DNA from: Rhodanobacter soli
Lineage (GTDB): Bacteria; Pseudomonadota; Gammaproteobacteria; Xanthomonadales; Rhodanobacteraceae
Reading direction: 5' to 3'
NCBI RefSeq assembly: GCF_040548735.1
Contig: NZ_JBEPSD010000001.1
Span: forward strand, 1,488,001 to 1,552,000
DNA length: 64,000 nt
Under the pieces are notes generated by a model that did not search any database, had not been told where the DNA came from, and saw nothing but the letters and a program-made list of their open reading frames with translations. Each line of letters opens with the position of its first letter. Positions within the stretch are counted from its first letter, which is position 1. Below, one piece after another: positions 27,354-35,017 of the stretch. The position numbers and the translations under genes are program-made.

Positions 27354-27557
27354 ATGAAATTCGAGACCTTGATGTTGCGCGGCCTGTTCATCGCCTGCCT
27401 GGCGGTCTGCGGCCTGATCTTCGGCGCGATGGTGACGACCACCCCGGCCTCCGTCCAGCTCGCCACCCATGGCGGCGTCGGCGCGATCCTGCTGGCCGCG
27501 CCGACCAGCTGCGCGTTGCCGCCGGACGGCGTGGTCTGCCCGCAGCTCGGTGGCTGA
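27354..27557 (+). CDS. Small exported or membrane protein, unknown function
   Basis: 67 residues that I do not recognise. The N-terminus is basic then hydrophobic ([17 protein letters not shown]), acting as a signal peptide or single membrane helix. The remainder ([20 protein letters not shown], then [16 protein letters not shown]) is Gly/Ala-rich with two cysteines, Cys53 and Cys62, able to form an 8-residue disulphide loop. GGAG (27342-27345) is well spaced for ATG 27354; ATG 27348 is very close to it. The gene follows a consensus sigma-54 promoter, so it is expressed conditionally. Its downstream neighbour trmL appears to have its own promoter. Confidence 0.65.
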   Translation: MKFETLMLRGLFIACLAVCGLIFGAMVTTTPASVQLATHGGVGAILLAAPTSCALPPDGVVCPQLGG

Positions 27558-27586
27558 GCAATCGACGCGGATCGGCACGGACACGC

Positions 27587-27599
27587 GATAATGGCGGGA
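27587..27599 (+). promoter_or_regulatory. -10 box placed for a leaderless trmL transcript
   Basis: GATAAT at 27587-27592 is followed after exactly 6 bases by the trmL ATG (27599). No Shine-Dalgarno sequence is available in between. The -35 region is not clear. Confidence 0.4.
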
Positions 27600-28069
27600 T
27601 GCTGCACGTCATCCTGTTCCGTCCCGAGATCCCGCCGAACACCGGCAACGTGATTCGCCTGTGCGCGAACACCGGCGCTGCGTTGCACCTAATCCGTCCG
27701 CTCGGCTTCCAGCTCGACGATGCGCGACTGCGCCGCGCCGGGCTGGATTACCACGAGTACGCCAGCGTCGCCGTGCACGACGACCTGGCCAGTTGCCTCG
27801 ACGCGATCGGCACGCCGCGCGTGTTCGCCTTCACCACCCGCGGCCGGGTCGCGCATATCGATGCCCGCTTTACTGACGGCGACGCGCTGCTGTTCGGCTG
27901 CGAGACGGCCGGGCTGCCGGCCGATGTGCTGGAAATGATTCCTGCCGAACAACGCCTGCGCCTGCCGATGTGCCCGGACAGCCGCAGCCTGAACCTGTCG
28001 AACACGGTCGCCGTGGCCGTCTACGAAGCCTGGCGCCAGTTGGGTTTCCCCGGCGCCGCGGACGTCTGA
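27599..28069 (+). CDS. trmL: tRNA (cytidine(34)-2'-O)-methyltransferase TrmL
   Basis: 156 residues, the normal TrmL length. It is a SPOUT methyltransferase: [46 protein letters not shown] and the knot segment [20 protein letters not shown]. It methylates the wobble ribose of tRNA-Leu isoacceptors. The start codon sits 6 bases after a GATAAT box and lacks a ribosome-binding site, hinting at a leaderless message. ubiJ follows 27 bases later. Confidence 0.93.
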   Translation: MLHVILFRPEIPPNTGNVIRLCANTGAALHLIRPLGFQLDDARLRRAGLDYHEYASVAVHDDLASCLDAIGTPRVFAFTTRGRVAHIDARFTDGDALLFGCETAGLPADVLEMIPAEQRLRLPMCPDSRSLNLSNTVAVAVYEAWRQLGFPGAADV

Positions 28070-28084
28070 GCCCGGCCGGCGGGC

Positions 28085-28097
28085 TACAATCGGCGGA
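28085..28097 (+). promoter_or_regulatory. -10 box placed for a leaderless ubiJ transcript
   Basis: TACAAT at 28085-28090 precedes the ubiJ ATG (28097) by exactly 6 bases, with no Shine-Dalgarno sequence between. The geometry is identical to trmL and arfB. Confidence 0.4.
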
Positions 28098-28747
28098 TGA
28101 ACGCCGCCACTCCCAACTCCTGGTTGCCGCAACCGCTGCGCAAGCTCGCCGGCCGTGCGCTGGAAACCGCGCTGAACCACACCTTGTCGCTGGATCCGGA
28201 CACGCAGCAAAGGCTGGCCGCGTTGAACGGCCGCAGCGTGCAACTGCACCTGCGCGGACCGGAACTCGCGCTGGCCGTCAGCGTCGACGAGGCGCGCCTG
28301 AAAGTCGGCCCTCCGCAGGACGACAGCCAGCTGAAGGTAGCTGCCACGCCGGGCAGCCTGCTGGCGATGCTGTTCCGCCGCGACGACGACGGCATCGCGC
28401 CGGGCAAGGTGGAGATCGCCGGCGACGCCGAGCTGGCGCGCCGGCTGGAAAAACTGGCCAGCAAGTTCGCCCCGGATTTCGAGGAAGCGTTCGCGCGCAG
28501 CTTCGGCGACGTACTCGGCGTGCCGCTGGCCAAGGCCGTGCGCAAGGGGGTCGCCCACGCCCGTGAAACCGCCAGCCATCTCACCGAGGACAGCGCCGAC
28601 TGGCTGCGCGACGAAGCGCGCGTGGCGATGGCGCCAGGCGAGGTCGAAGGCTTCCTCGATGGCGTGGACGACGTGCGCGAGCGCAGCGAGCGGCTGGAAG
28701 CGCGCGTGCAACGGCTGATGCAACGCCTGCAGGGCAACGCCGCGTGA
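28097..28747 (+). CDS. ubiJ: Ubiquinone biosynthesis accessory factor UbiJ (SCP2 domain)
   Basis: 216 residues. The N-terminal SCP2-type lipid-binding domain ([51 protein letters not shown]) is followed by a helical tail ([20 protein letters not shown]). In E. coli UbiJ scaffolds the soluble ubiquinone-synthesis complex together with UbiK. The stop overlaps the GTG start of ubiB (GTGA), the classic ubiJ-ubiB arrangement without ubiE upstream here. Confidence 0.9.
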   Translation: MNAATPNSWLPQPLRKLAGRALETALNHTLSLDPDTQQRLAALNGRSVQLHLRGPELALAVSVDEARLKVGPPQDDSQLKVAATPGSLLAMLFRRDDDGIAPGKVEIAGDAELARRLEKLASKFAPDFEEAFARSFGDVLGVPLAKAVRKGVAHARETASHLTEDSADWLRDEARVAMAPGEVEGFLDGVDDVRERSERLEARVQRLMQRLQGNAA

Positions 28748-30393
28748 CGCCGCTGAAAGTGGTGCCGCGCCTGCTGCGGGTCGCCTCGGTGCTTCTGGCG
28801 TACCGGCTCGACGAACTGGTCGACGCCGCCCACCTGTACCGTCCGCTGAAACTGCTGCGGCCGCTGGTGGCGCGCCCGCGCATCGACATCCACGGCCTGC
28901 CGCGCGGCGCCCGCCTGCGCCATGCACTGACCGAACTGGGGCCGATCTTCGTCAAGGCCGGCCAGGTGCTGTCGACCCGCCGCGACCTGGTGCCGGCCGA
29001 CATCGCCGACGAACTCGCCCTGCTGCAGGATCAGGTTGCGCCGTTCCCGGGCAGCGAGGCGCGTGCAATCGTCGAGCAGGAACTGAAACTTTCGATTGGC
29101 CGTCTATACGCCCAATTCGACGAAACACCGCTGGCGTCCGCCTCGATCGCACAAGTGCATGCCGCCACCCTGCACGATGGCCGCGAGGTGGTCGTGAAAG
29201 TGCTGCGTCCCGGCATCGACGCGCAGATCGCCCGCGACGTGAAGCTGCTGCGCTCGCTCGGCGAGCTGGCCCAGCGCTGGCATCCGAACGCCGACAAGAT
29301 CCGCCCGCTGGACGTCGTTGCCGAAGTCGAGAAGATGCTGGAGAACGAGCTGGACCTGCAGCGCGAAGGCGCCAGCGCCAGCCTGCTCAAGCGCAACTTC
29401 GACAGCGGTGTGGATCTCTACGTGCCGGCCGTGCATTGGGAGCTGACCAGTGCGCGCGTGCTGACCCTGGAGCGCGTGCACGGCATCAGCAGCGACGACA
29501 TCGCCGCGATCGACGCCGCCGGCCTGGACCGCAAGGCGCTCGCGGCCAAGGGCGTGCGGGTGTTCTACGAACAGGTGTTTCGCGACAATTTCTTCCACGC
29601 CGACGCGCACCCCGGCAACATCTGGGTCGACCCCACGCGCACCGGCGAGCCGCGTTTCATCGCGCTGGATTTCGGCATCATGGGTTCGCTGCCCGAGGCC
29701 GACCAGTACTGGCTGGCGCAGAACTTCATCGCGCTGTTCGAGCGTGACTACGCACGCATCGCGCAACTGCACGTGGCCGCCGGCTGGATGCCCGCCAACG
29801 TGCGGCTGGACGAACTGGAAGCCGCGGTGCGCACGGTGTGCGAGCCGTACTTCACCCGCCCGCTGTCGCAGATCTCGCTGGCCGAGCTGGTGGTGAAGCT
29901 GTTCCAGACCGCGCGCCGCTTCGAGCTGACCCTGCAGCCGCAGCTGATCCTGCTGCAGAAGACCCTGCTCAACATCGAGGGCGTCGGCCGCATGCTCGAC
30001 CCGGAGATCGACATCTGGGCGGTCGCGCATCCGGTGCTCAAGCGCATCCTGCGCGAACGCTACAGCCCGCTTCGCACCCTGCGTGACGTGCGCAAGCGGC
30101 TGCCCGAATGGCTGCACCACGCGCCGGAATTTCCCGAGCTGGTACGCGAGGCGTTGCGCCAGATCGGCCGCGGCGAACAGCGCGCGCTGAGCGACCCGGC
30201 GGCGCTCAAGCTGATGCACGACAACGCCGAGCGCCAGCACAAGCTGCTCGCCTGCAGCCTGCTCGGCGGCGCGCTGTTGATCGGCGCGGCCCTGCTGTGG
30301 ACATCGGCGCCGCAACACGGCATCTGGCCGCCGCTGTGCGCCGGCATCGCCGGGCTGCTGGCATTCGCGCTCGGCTGGCCGCGCTCACGCTGA
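28744..30393 (+). CDS. ubiB: Ubiquinone biosynthesis ATPase/kinase-like protein UbiB
   Basis: 549 residues of the ABC1/ADCK family. [20 protein letters not shown] is the KxGQ extension, ASIAQVHAA the Ala-rich loop and [10 protein letters not shown] the lysine strand. [12 protein letters not shown] and ALDFGIMG are the catalytic and metal-binding motifs. Two C-terminal helices ([34 protein letters not shown]) anchor it to the inner membrane. The start is a GTG overlapping the ubiJ stop by 3 bases, implying translational coupling. Confidence 0.95.
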   Translation: MTPLKVVPRLLRVASVLLAYRLDELVDAAHLYRPLKLLRPLVARPRIDIHGLPRGARLRHALTELGPIFVKAGQVLSTRRDLVPADIADELALLQDQVAPFPGSEARAIVEQELKLSIGRLYAQFDETPLASASIAQVHAATLHDGREVVVKVLRPGIDAQIARDVKLLRSLGELAQRWHPNADKIRPLDVVAEVEKMLENELDLQREGASASLLKRNFDSGVDLYVPAVHWELTSARVLTLERVHGISSDDIAAIDAAGLDRKALAAKGVRVFYEQVFRDNFFHADAHPGNIWVDPTRTGEPRFIALDFGIMGSLPEADQYWLAQNFIALFERDYARIAQLHVAAGWMPANVRLDELEAAVRTVCEPYFTRPLSQISLAELVVKLFQTARRFELTLQPQLILLQKTLLNIEGVGRMLDPEIDIWAVAHPVLKRILRERYSPLRTLRDVRKRLPEWLHHAPEFPELVREALRQIGRGEQRALSDPAALKLMHDNAERQHKLLACSLLGGALLIGAALLWTSAPQHGIWPPLCAGIAGLLAFALGWPRSR

Positions 30394-30436
30394 CCTGCAG
30401 GAACGCATCAGGCGCGCTCCCGCGCAGAACCAAACC

Positions 30437-31150
30437 ATGATCGAGATTCTCTACCAGGACGACGCGCTGATCGCGGTGAACAAGCCCGCCGGTCTGGCCG
30501 TGCATCGTTCGAAGATGGTGGGCAACGCCGAAGAGTTCCTGATCGACCTGCTGCGCGAGCAGGTCGGCGACAGCGTGTACCTGGCGCACCGGCTCGATCG
30601 CGCCACCAGCGGCGTGCTGCTGGTCGCGCGCAGCAAGGCGGTCGCCGCCGCGCTGGGCGAACAGTTCATGGGCCGCGCGGTGCACAAGCAGTACCTGGTG
30701 GTGGTGCGCGGCTGGCCGGAGCCGGCGGAAGGCGTGGTCGACTACCCGTTGCCCGGTTCGCGCGAAACCGGCCCGCGCCGCGAGGCACGCACGCACTACC
30801 GGCGGCTGGCCACGACCGAGGTGCCAATCGCGCTGGGCCGGTATCCGCAGCAGCGTTACGCATTGCTGCTGGCCGAGCCGGAGAGCGGCCGCTTCCGCCA
30901 GATCCGCAAACACCTGGCGCACATCCATCACCCGGTGATCGGCGACTGCCAGCACGGTCGCGGCGACCACAACCGGCTGTACAAGCAGCACTTCGGCTGC
31001 CACCGGATGCTGCTGCACGCATGGCGGTTGCGTTTCGCGCATCCGGTCACGGGTGCCGCGATGGATATCGAGGCGCCGCTGGACGATGCGTATGTCGGGC
31101 TGCTTCGACGCTTCGGCTGGGCATTGCCGGGAGTGAGTGAAAAGGAGTGA
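30437..31150 (+). CDS. truC: tRNA pseudouridine(65) synthase TruC (RluA family)
   Basis: 237 residues. MIEILYQDDALIAVNKPAGL, the catalytic-Asp segment AHRLDRATSGVLLVAR and the TruC-specific C-terminal part (FRQIRKHLAHIHHPVIGD; KQHFGCHRMLLHAWRLRF) match E. coli TruC closely. It converts U65 to pseudouridine in tRNA. A small GC hairpin with a T5 run lies about 20 bases after the stop. Confidence 0.9.
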   Translation: MIEILYQDDALIAVNKPAGLAVHRSKMVGNAEEFLIDLLREQVGDSVYLAHRLDRATSGVLLVARSKAVAAALGEQFMGRAVHKQYLVVVRGWPEPAEGVVDYPLPGSRETGPRREARTHYRRLATTEVPIALGRYPQQRYALLLAEPESGRFRQIRKHLAHIHHPVIGDCQHGRGDHNRLYKQHFGCHRMLLHAWRLRFAHPVTGAAMDIEAPLDDAYVGLLRRFGWALPGVSEKE

Positions 31151-31168
31151 GAAGTGGAAGAAAGCAGG

Positions 31169-31190
31169 GGCCGGACACACGGCCGTTTTT
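31169..31190 (+). terminator. Probable intrinsic terminator after truC
   Basis: GGCCG-GACACA-CGGCC forms a 5-bp all-GC stem (31169-31173 with 31180-31184) followed by GTTTTT. The stem is short, but position and T-run fit; arfB has its own -10 box further on. Confidence 0.5.
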
Positions 31191-31235
31191 CTCTCACTTC
31201 CCGCTCCTCGCTTCACCTACTCACTTCTGGCCCTC

Positions 31236-31248
31236 TACACTCCCCGCA
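31236..31248 (+). promoter_or_regulatory. -10 box placed for a leaderless arfB transcript
   Basis: TACACT at 31236-31241 is followed after exactly 6 bases by the arfB ATG, with no Shine-Dalgarno sequence. The spacing equals that at trmL and ubiJ. Confidence 0.4.
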
Positions 31249-31670
31249 TGCTGACCATCAGCCGCACCCTCTCCCTGCCCGAATCCGAACTGGTCGAGCG
31301 CTTCCTGCGTGCGGACGGCCCCGGTGGGCAGCACGTGAACCGCACCGAGAGTGCGGTGGAGCTGCGTTTCGACGTGGTCAACTCACCGTCGCTGCCGGAG
31401 GAAATCCGCGCGCGCCTGCTGGCGCGGCGTGATCGCCGGCTCACCGCCGAAGGCGTGCTGGTGATCCAGGGCCGCCGCTTCCGCGACCAGGCGCGCAACC
31501 GCGACGACGTGCGCGAACGGCTGGCCGAGATCATCCGCGGCGTGCTGGTGCCACCGAAGAAACGTGTCGCCACCAAACCCACCCGCGCTTCGAAGGAGCG
31601 CCGGCTGGTCGGCAAGCAGCAGCGCGGCCGGATCAAGCAGACCCGTTCGCGTAAACCGGAGCTCGAATGA
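31248..31670 (+). CDS. arfB: Alternative ribosome-rescue factor ArfB (YaeJ/ICT1 type)
   Basis: 140 residues. The GGQ motif (26-28, DGPGGQHVNRTES) hydrolyses peptidyl-tRNA. The basic C-terminal tail (PPKKRVATKPTRASKERRLV, ending KQQRGRIKQTRSRKPELE) is the part that inserts in the empty mRNA channel of stalled ribosomes. The start was placed at MLTISRTLSLPESEL. The stop overlaps the next start as ATGA, so the acyltransferase is translationally coupled. Confidence 0.92.
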   Translation: MLTISRTLSLPESELVERFLRADGPGGQHVNRTESAVELRFDVVNSPSLPEEIRARLLARRDRRLTAEGVLVIQGRRFRDQARNRDDVRERLAEIIRGVLVPPKKRVATKPTRASKERRLVGKQQRGRIKQTRSRKPELE

Positions 31671-32263
31671 AGGGCCATCTCCCGACCCCCGCCCAATTGC
31701 CGTTGCAGATGCCGCAACTGCGCGACGGATGGCAACGCCGCACCTGCCGAGCCATGCTGCGCATGGCCGGCTGGAGCCTGGTCGGCGCATTTCCCGATAC
31801 GCCGAAACTGGTGCTCATCGCCGCGCCGCACTCGTCCTGGTGGGACGGCGTATGGGGCCTGTTGATCAAGGTGGCGATCGGTGCCGACGTGCACTTCATG
31901 GGCAAGCAGGAGCTATTTTTCTGGCCGCTCGGCGGCCTGTTGCGCCGGCTTGGCGGCATGCCGATCGACCGTGGCGCCGCCAAGGGCGTGGTCGAACAGA
32001 TGATCGACCAGTTCCGCCAGCGCGACCGGCTGTGGCTGGGCATCGCGCCGGAAGGTACACGCAAGCCGGTGAAGCGCTGGAAGAGCGGCTTCTGGCGCAT
32101 CGCCCACGACGCCGGCGTGCCGATCTTCCCGGTCGCGTTCCATTATCCCGACAAGACCATCCAGCTCGGCCCGCTGTTCGACACCAGCGCCGACATGGAC
32201 GCTGACCTCGTCCGCCTGCGCGCGTTCTACGCGCCGTTCAAGGGCAAGCACCGCGACGTCTGA
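31667..32263 (+). CDS. PlsC-type lysophospholipid acyltransferase family protein
   Basis: 198 residues. The HX4D motif is HSSWWD within IAAPHSSWWDGVWG; motif III PEGTR and FYPV-like IFPVAFHYPD follow. It lacks a long N-terminal membrane anchor. It transfers an acyl group to a lysophospholipid or related glycerol acceptor; the acceptor cannot be told from sequence. It overlaps arfB by 4 bases. About 380 gene-free bases follow before the polysaccharide operon. Confidence 0.85.
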   Translation: MKGHLPTPAQLPLQMPQLRDGWQRRTCRAMLRMAGWSLVGAFPDTPKLVLIAAPHSSWWDGVWGLLIKVAIGADVHFMGKQELFFWPLGGLLRRLGGMPIDRGAAKGVVEQMIDQFRQRDRLWLGIAPEGTRKPVKRWKSGFWRIAHDAGVPIFPVAFHYPDKTIQLGPLFDTSADMDADLVRLRAFYAPFKGKHRDV

Positions 32264-32538
32264 CCCGCTCCCGCGCTTTCACCTCCGGGCCTCGTACACC
32301 CGCCGGCCACTCGCAAACCGGGGCCGGCCGGATCGCCCGCGTCCACCGAATTCCGGCATGAGGTCGGGGCCCGCATTGCGCCGCAGCGGTTGGACCGTAC
32401 CCGTGACGATGGTGAGATGCCCCGGCCAGCGACGTTCTTTGTCCTTTCCTGACCCGTTTGAACCCTCCCGTTCTCCCTTCCCCGCGACTGCAAGACAACA
32501 TGCCGGGTGCAAATCCGCACCTAGCATAGATTTTCCCC
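32264..32538. other. Gene-free stretch upstream of the polysaccharide operon
   Basis: No convincing gene, tRNA or terminator was seen. Composition shifts from GC-rich to AT-richer towards 32500. Being upstream of a sigma-54-like promoter, it is where an enhancer-binding protein would sit, but no clear palindrome was recognised. Confidence 0.4.
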
Positions 32539-32556
32539 TTGGCACGGCACGTGCTT
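32539..32556 (+). promoter_or_regulatory. Sigma-54-like promoter of the polysaccharide operon
   Basis: TTGGCACG-GCAC-GTGCTT has GG (32541-32542) and GC (32553-32554) exactly 10 bases apart and differs from consensus at one fixed base (G for T in TTGC). Transcription would start near 32566, upstream of the CRP-type site. A sigma-70 alternative, TTGTCA (32555-32560), overlaps it. Confidence 0.55.
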
Positions 32557-32572
32557 GTCAATATGTACTGGA

Positions 32573-32592
32573 AATGTGATACATATCACATT
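32573..32592. promoter_or_regulatory. CRP/Clp-type operator
   Basis: AATGTGAT and ATCACATT are perfect 8-bp inverted arms separated by ACAT, giving the canonical TGTGA-N6-TCACA (32575-32590). It lies downstream of the sigma-54-like promoter and would overlap the -10 of the possible sigma-70 promoter. Repression is thus more likely than activation. The centre is about 60 bases before the epimerase start. Confidence 0.75.
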
Positions 32593-32643
32593 ATGAATTG
32601 CGACCCGTAACAGGGCGCAGGCATGCACTAGGGGAATCCGAAC

Positions 32644-33660
32644 ATGCACGTATTAATTACGGGCGGGGCCGGTTTTATCGGCTCCCATTTGGTAGCGCTG
32701 CACCTCGCGCAAGGGGACAAGGTCCATGTGGTGGACGACTTGTCGACCGGCTTGCGCGCCAACCTGGCGCCTTTCGAGGCGTCGCCGAACTTCCGCTTCG
32801 ACGAGGCGGACATGCTCACCTGGCCACTGCTGCAGCAGGCCGCCGCCTGGGCAGACCGCGTCTACCATCTCGCCGCCGTGGTCGGCGTGTACCGCGTGAT
32901 CGCCGAACCGACGCGCGTGCTCGCCACCAACATCGCCGCCTGCGAACGGTTGTTCCGCACCATCGCCGCCAGTGGTTGGCAACCGCAGGTGGTGGTCGCC
33001 TCCAGCTCCGAGGTCTACGGCCACCGCCATGCGGAATTGCTGACCGAGGACATGGACCTCAGCGTGTCCACCCGGGCGGGCACCCGCTGGAACTATTCGG
33101 TCAGCAAGATCGCCGACGAGGCGCTGGCCCTGTCCTACTCGCAGAAGTTCGGCATCCCGGTGGTGGTGGCGCGTTTCTTCAACACCATCGGGCCGCGCCA
33201 GACCGGACGCTACGGCATGGTCGTGCCGCGTTTCGTGGAACAGGCGGTACGCGGCGAGCCGATCACGGTGTACGGCGACGGCGAGCAGACGCGTTCGTTC
33301 TGCGATGCGCGCGACAACGTGCGCGCGCTCGACCTGCTCGCTTCGCGCGAGGGCGGCGACGCGCTGGTGGCGAACGTCGGCAACGACCGCGAGATCAGCA
33401 TGAACGCACTGGCCGAGCTGATCCGCGAGCGTGCCGACAGCGACTCGCCGATCAGCCACGTGCCGTACCTGCAGGCCTACGGCGAGGATTTCGAAGACAT
33501 CCAGCGGCGCCGGCCGGACCTGATCCGGTTGCGCACGCTCACCGATTTCCAGCACCGCTACACGCTGGAAGACACGCTCGACGAGCTCATCCGCGAACGA
33601 CGCATCGCCCTCACAGGGACCGAACATGGCCACCGCCCCTTGGTTTGTCATCAGTCCTAA
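32644..33660 (+). CDS. NAD-dependent epimerase/dehydratase (UDP-sugar, extended SDR)
   Basis: 338 residues. The Rossmann motif GGAGFIG (7-13), the SSSEVYG segment and active-site YSVSK (Tyr151, Lys155) define an extended short-chain dehydrogenase acting on nucleotide sugars. PRQTGRYGMVVPRFV and YGDGEQTRSFCDARD resemble UDP-glucuronate decarboxylase and UDP-glucose 4-epimerase relatives; the exact sugar is open. As first gene of the operon it probably supplies the donor sugar for the adjacent glycosyltransferase. Its last 35 bases overlap the glycosyltransferase start. Confidence 0.88.
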   Translation: MHVLITGGAGFIGSHLVALHLAQGDKVHVVDDLSTGLRANLAPFEASPNFRFDEADMLTWPLLQQAAAWADRVYHLAAVVGVYRVIAEPTRVLATNIAACERLFRTIAASGWQPQVVVASSSEVYGHRHAELLTEDMDLSVSTRAGTRWNYSVSKIADEALALSYSQKFGIPVVVARFFNTIGPRQTGRYGMVVPRFVEQAVRGEPITVYGDGEQTRSFCDARDNVRALDLLASREGGDALVANVGNDREISMNALAELIRERADSDSPISHVPYLQAYGEDFEDIQRRRPDLIRLRTLTDFQHRYTLEDTLDELIRERRIALTGTEHGHRPLVCHQS

Positions 33661-35017
33661 CGCGCTGCTCAGCGTCATTGGATTGCTGCGTGGTCCGGAC
33701 CGGACCGTACCGACCCCCACCCACGACTGGCGCGCGGCCGTGGTGGACGTGGTCATCCCGGCCTACCGCGAGGCGGAGAACATCACCCACTGCCTGGTCT
33801 CGGTGGCGCGGCAGACGCTCAAGCCGCGCAATATCATCGTGGTCGACGACGGCAGCACGGATGCCACGGCCAGCTGCGCCGAGCAGGTGGCGCAGCGGCT
33901 GGGGCTCGATGTCCAGGTGATCCGGCGCCAGTCGTCGATCGGCAAGACGCCCACGATCAAGCGCCAGGCGCGCGAATTCGACGCGGACGTGGAGTTCATC
34001 CTCGACGGCGACACCTTCCTGGAGTCGCCCGACTACATCGCCCGCTGCGTCGAGGAACTCTACAAGGGCGCCGGGATCGCCTCGGTCTGCGGCCGTGTGC
34101 TGCCGATGCGCCTGGTGGACCGCCGCACCCTGGCCGAGACGCCGGAATACGCCACGGTGCTGGCCGGCGCGCCGTTCGTCGACCCCAAGGCCGCGCGCAG
34201 CCGGCTGCAGCTGATGTGGTGGGGCCTGACCAACATCTACCGCGATTGCCTGTACCGCTTCCTGCAGGGCTTCGTGTTCCACGGCCAGGTGGTGTTCTTC
34301 GGCGGCATCACCAACCCGGTGGGTTGCGCGGTGGCTTACCGCCGCGAATACGTCAAGGACCTGTTCGATCGCTACGAGCCGCAGTTCGGCGACAACCTGA
34401 CCAACTCCGAAGACATCTTCATCGGCTTCGCCCTGATCAATCAGGGCTACCGCAACACCCAGCTGCTGGACGTGACGGCACGCTCGGAAGAACCGCTGGC
34501 CACGCAGCTGCCGCGCCAGGTCTCGCTGTGGTCGTCTTCGTTCCTGCAGAGTTGCTTCTACTTCGATGCGCTGGTGCGCAGTCCGTTCAAGGCGTTCGCG
34601 CGCATGCGCCGGCGCCGTGACGAAAAGCAAGGCGAGTACGGACAGCACATCCAGGAGATGCGCAAGATCCAGGAGCCGTACCGGCAGGCCTTCGGCGAGG
34701 AAGTCACGAAGCGTTACGGACGTCCGCTGGGCTGGATCATCTTCATGTCCGCGATCGAGAAGATCGGCTTCCCCACCGCGCTGATCGTGATGGCCCTGCT
34801 GCGCTGGTGGGAACCGCTGCTGATCACCCTGCTGGCGGAATCGGCGCTGTCGCTGATCGTCCTGACCGTGATCTCCCGCGGCGAGCGCTGGAAGGTGCTG
34901 GGCAAGGGCCTGCTGGTGACGCCGCTGCGCTACTTCCTGATGCTGACCGAGATCCGCACGATCGGCCAGTTCGCCATCGACCTGTGGATTACGGGGAACC
35001 GCAAATGGCGCAAATGA
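33626..35017 (+). CDS. Glycosyltransferase family 2, processive membrane type (XagB-like)
   Basis: 463 residues. The GT2 catalytic domain shows VVIPAYREAENI, VVDDGSTD (~73-80), DGD metal motif (127-129) and NSEDIFIGF as acceptor base region. LPRQVSLWSSSF takes the place of the Q/RxxRW motif of processive synthases. Hydrophobic helices follow near 240-260 and 360-430, so the enzyme is in the inner membrane. It likely polymerises an exopolysaccharide. The neighbouring barrel gene and the CRP-type site recall the Xanthomonas xagABC biofilm cluster. The start lies inside the epimerase gene; the end overlaps the next gene. Confidence 0.85.
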   Translation: MATAPWFVISPNALLSVIGLLRGPDRTVPTPTHDWRAAVVDVVIPAYREAENITHCLVSVARQTLKPRNIIVVDDGSTDATASCAEQVAQRLGLDVQVIRRQSSIGKTPTIKRQAREFDADVEFILDGDTFLESPDYIARCVEELYKGAGIASVCGRVLPMRLVDRRTLAETPEYATVLAGAPFVDPKAARSRLQLMWWGLTNIYRDCLYRFLQGFVFHGQVVFFGGITNPVGCAVAYRREYVKDLFDRYEPQFGDNLTNSEDIFIGFALINQGYRNTQLLDVTARSEEPLATQLPRQVSLWSSSFLQSCFYFDALVRSPFKAFARMRRRRDEKQGEYGQHIQEMRKIQEPYRQAFGEEVTKRYGRPLGWIIFMSAIEKIGFPTALIVMALLRWWEPLLITLLAESALSLIVLTVISRGERWKVLGKGLLVTPLRYFLMLTEIRTIGQFAIDLWITGNRKWRK

